Shown in pieces: positions 63,180 to 64,000 of a stretch of 64,000 nucleotides of DNA. Location: contig CAVVFX010000022.1 in the NCBI GenBank assembly GCA_963747535.1, positions 1 through 64,000 on the forward strand, given 5' to 3'. A program made the translations under genes and the position numbers. Source of the stretch: CAVVFX01 sp963747535. Lineage in GTDB: Bacteria; Acidobacteriota; Terriglobia; Bryobacterales; Bryobacteraceae. Under the pieces are notes generated by a model that saw nothing but the letters and a program-made list of their open reading frames with translations, had not been told where the DNA came from and ran no database searches. Numbering within the stretch: position 1 is the first letter of the stretch; every line of letters begins with the position of its first letter.

Positions 63180-64000
63180 ATGCTCTCGCGGCCCGAAGTG
63201 CAGCGTTATTCCGCTGAATCCGGCCTTCGCGACATCATGATCGCGGAGAAGGAAGTGGTGCTGACATTCCTGCTTCAGCTTCTGTCCGAGCGCGGGATTC
63301 TGGACAAGCTGGCCTTCAAGGGTGGCACCTGCTTGAGGAAGATGTTTGTCGGCAGCCAGGGACGATTCTCGACTGATCTGGACTTCACAGGAATCGAGGA
63401 GCACGATCACGAGGACATCATCCTCGACTTGATGCAGGCGTTCGAGCTGCCCTTTCACGGACTCAAGTTCGGTATTCCTGACGAAGGTTACTACGAAACT
63501 CAGGGAGGGCTGTCCTGGGGCGTCAATCCGACCTATTCCCATGACTGGAACGCGAGCGGCATGAGCGAGGTGAAGCTCCAAGTCAGTCGTCGTGAGACGC
63601 CAACGCTGACGACGGAGCGACGGCCACAGATCGAGCAGAGTTATTTCAAACTGTTGCCTTTCGTGCCCGCGGAAATCATGTGCCTCGCCCTGCCCGAGAT
63701 CCTGGCCGAGAAGATCCGCGCCTGTTATCAGCGGAACAAAGCGCGCGACATCTACGATCTCGGCATGTTCGCCACAAGACCGCTCGATCATGCGCTCATC
63801 CGTCGCCTTGTGGTGCTGAAGCTCTGGCAGGCGCGGGACACTTTCGATCCGGCGCGTCTGATGCAGAAGTTTCAGGATGGGAGGGACTTCGACTGGGATG
63901 ACCTTCGCCAGTTGCTAAACCGCGCGCTAGTCATTGACCGTGACAGAATTACCGCCGATTGCGCCAGAGGGTTCGGATTTCTGGCGGGTCTGACAGACGA
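63180..64000 (+). CDS. abiEii: AbiEii-type nucleotidyltransferase toxin (runs off the right edge)
   Basis: At least 273 residues from ATG 63180, open to the end of the window. FKGGTCLRKMF and RFSTDLDFTG are the GG-T-x-LRK and DLDF motifs of AbiEii, and EKIRACYQRNKARDIYDLGM is the third conserved block. These toxins transfer nucleotides to tRNA or use GTP, halting growth and causing abortive infection. The C-terminus is missing from the window only because the sequence ends. Confidence 0.93.
   Translation, partial: MLSRPEVQRYSAESGLRDIMIAEKEVVLTFLLQLLSERGILDKLAFKGGTCLRKMFVGSQGRFSTDLDFTGIEEHDHEDIILDLMQAFELPFHGLKFGIPDEGYYETQGGLSWGVNPTYSHDWNASGMSEVKLQVSRRETPTLTTERRPQIEQSYFKLLPFVPAEIMCLALPEILAEKIRACYQRNKARDIYDLGMFATRPLDHALIRRLVVLKLWQARDTFDPARLMQKFQDGRDFDWDDLRQLLNRALVIDRDRITADCARGFGFLAGLTD

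Noticed and set aside
1..64000. CRISPR arrays
   Set aside because: No regularly spaced short repeats were seen; the repeats present are gene duplications, terminal repeats or binding-site clusters.

Overview
The window looks like a large mosaic genomic island, probably a decayed integrative and mobilizable or conjugative element, from an alphaproteobacterium. The evidence for that class is the combination of a MobQ-type relaxase with TraD-like partners, a DUF736 protein, paired zinc-ribbon plasmid proteins, a RHH_4-type ribbon-helix-helix protein, a LuxR/LuxI pair and GDP-perosamine polysaccharide genes. The genus cannot be fixed from the sequence. The left edge starts inside a tRNA gene (minus strand), immediately followed by a tyrosine integrase. 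The right edge runs off inside abiEii.

Region 1 (1-20 kb) is the mobility and maintenance backbone. It holds the integrase, a small HTH protein, a relaxase with a frameshifted N-terminus, a hairpin-rich candidate oriT, two paralogous TraD-like proteins and a VirD4/TraG coupling protein broken by at least seven frameshifts. It continues with an HTH protein, DUF736, an orphan adenine methylase, zinc-ribbon proteins and a giant DarB-like methylase-helicase gene. The last is destroyed by several frameshifts and by a 1.8-kb ISKra4-family insertion with a 9-bp target duplication. No type IV secretion channel genes are visible.

Region 2 (20-36.7 kb) is an intact defence-like block. It contains a PD-(D/E)XK nuclease with a zinc finger, an operon of SNF2-type helicase, type III Mod and type III Res, a convergent GHKL ATPase, and a three-gene cassette (DUF5131 three-Cys protein, TcmP, PIN-domain nuclease). 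The cassette lies between two 64-bp direct repeats that are 84% identical, and is the best candidate here for an undescribed system.

Region 3 (36.9-40.6 kb) is a LuxR/LuxI quorum-sensing pair, with a perfect 19-bp palindrome over the luxI start codon, followed by a ribbon-helix-helix protein and two proteins made of YwqK/MORN-like repeats. Region 4 (40.7-49.9 kb) is a polysaccharide locus: GDP-mannose dehydratase, methyltransferase, ATP-grasp enzyme, HAD phosphatase, two glycosyltransferases, a Wzm/Wzt exporter and a perosamine synthase. Region 5 (50-56.5 kb) carries four tandem secreted proteins with tail-fibre or YadA-head-like repeats, bracketed by a duplicated 3' fragment of a partition gene.

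Region 6 (56.4-64 kb) has ParA plus a ribbon-helix-helix partner with TGTGCACA-type repeats, a second tyrosine recombinase, a retron-type reverse transcriptase with an XRE protein, and a type IV AbiE toxin-antitoxin operon with two matching operators around its promoter. Overall, transfer functions are decaying while defence, surface-variation and maintenance cargo remains open.
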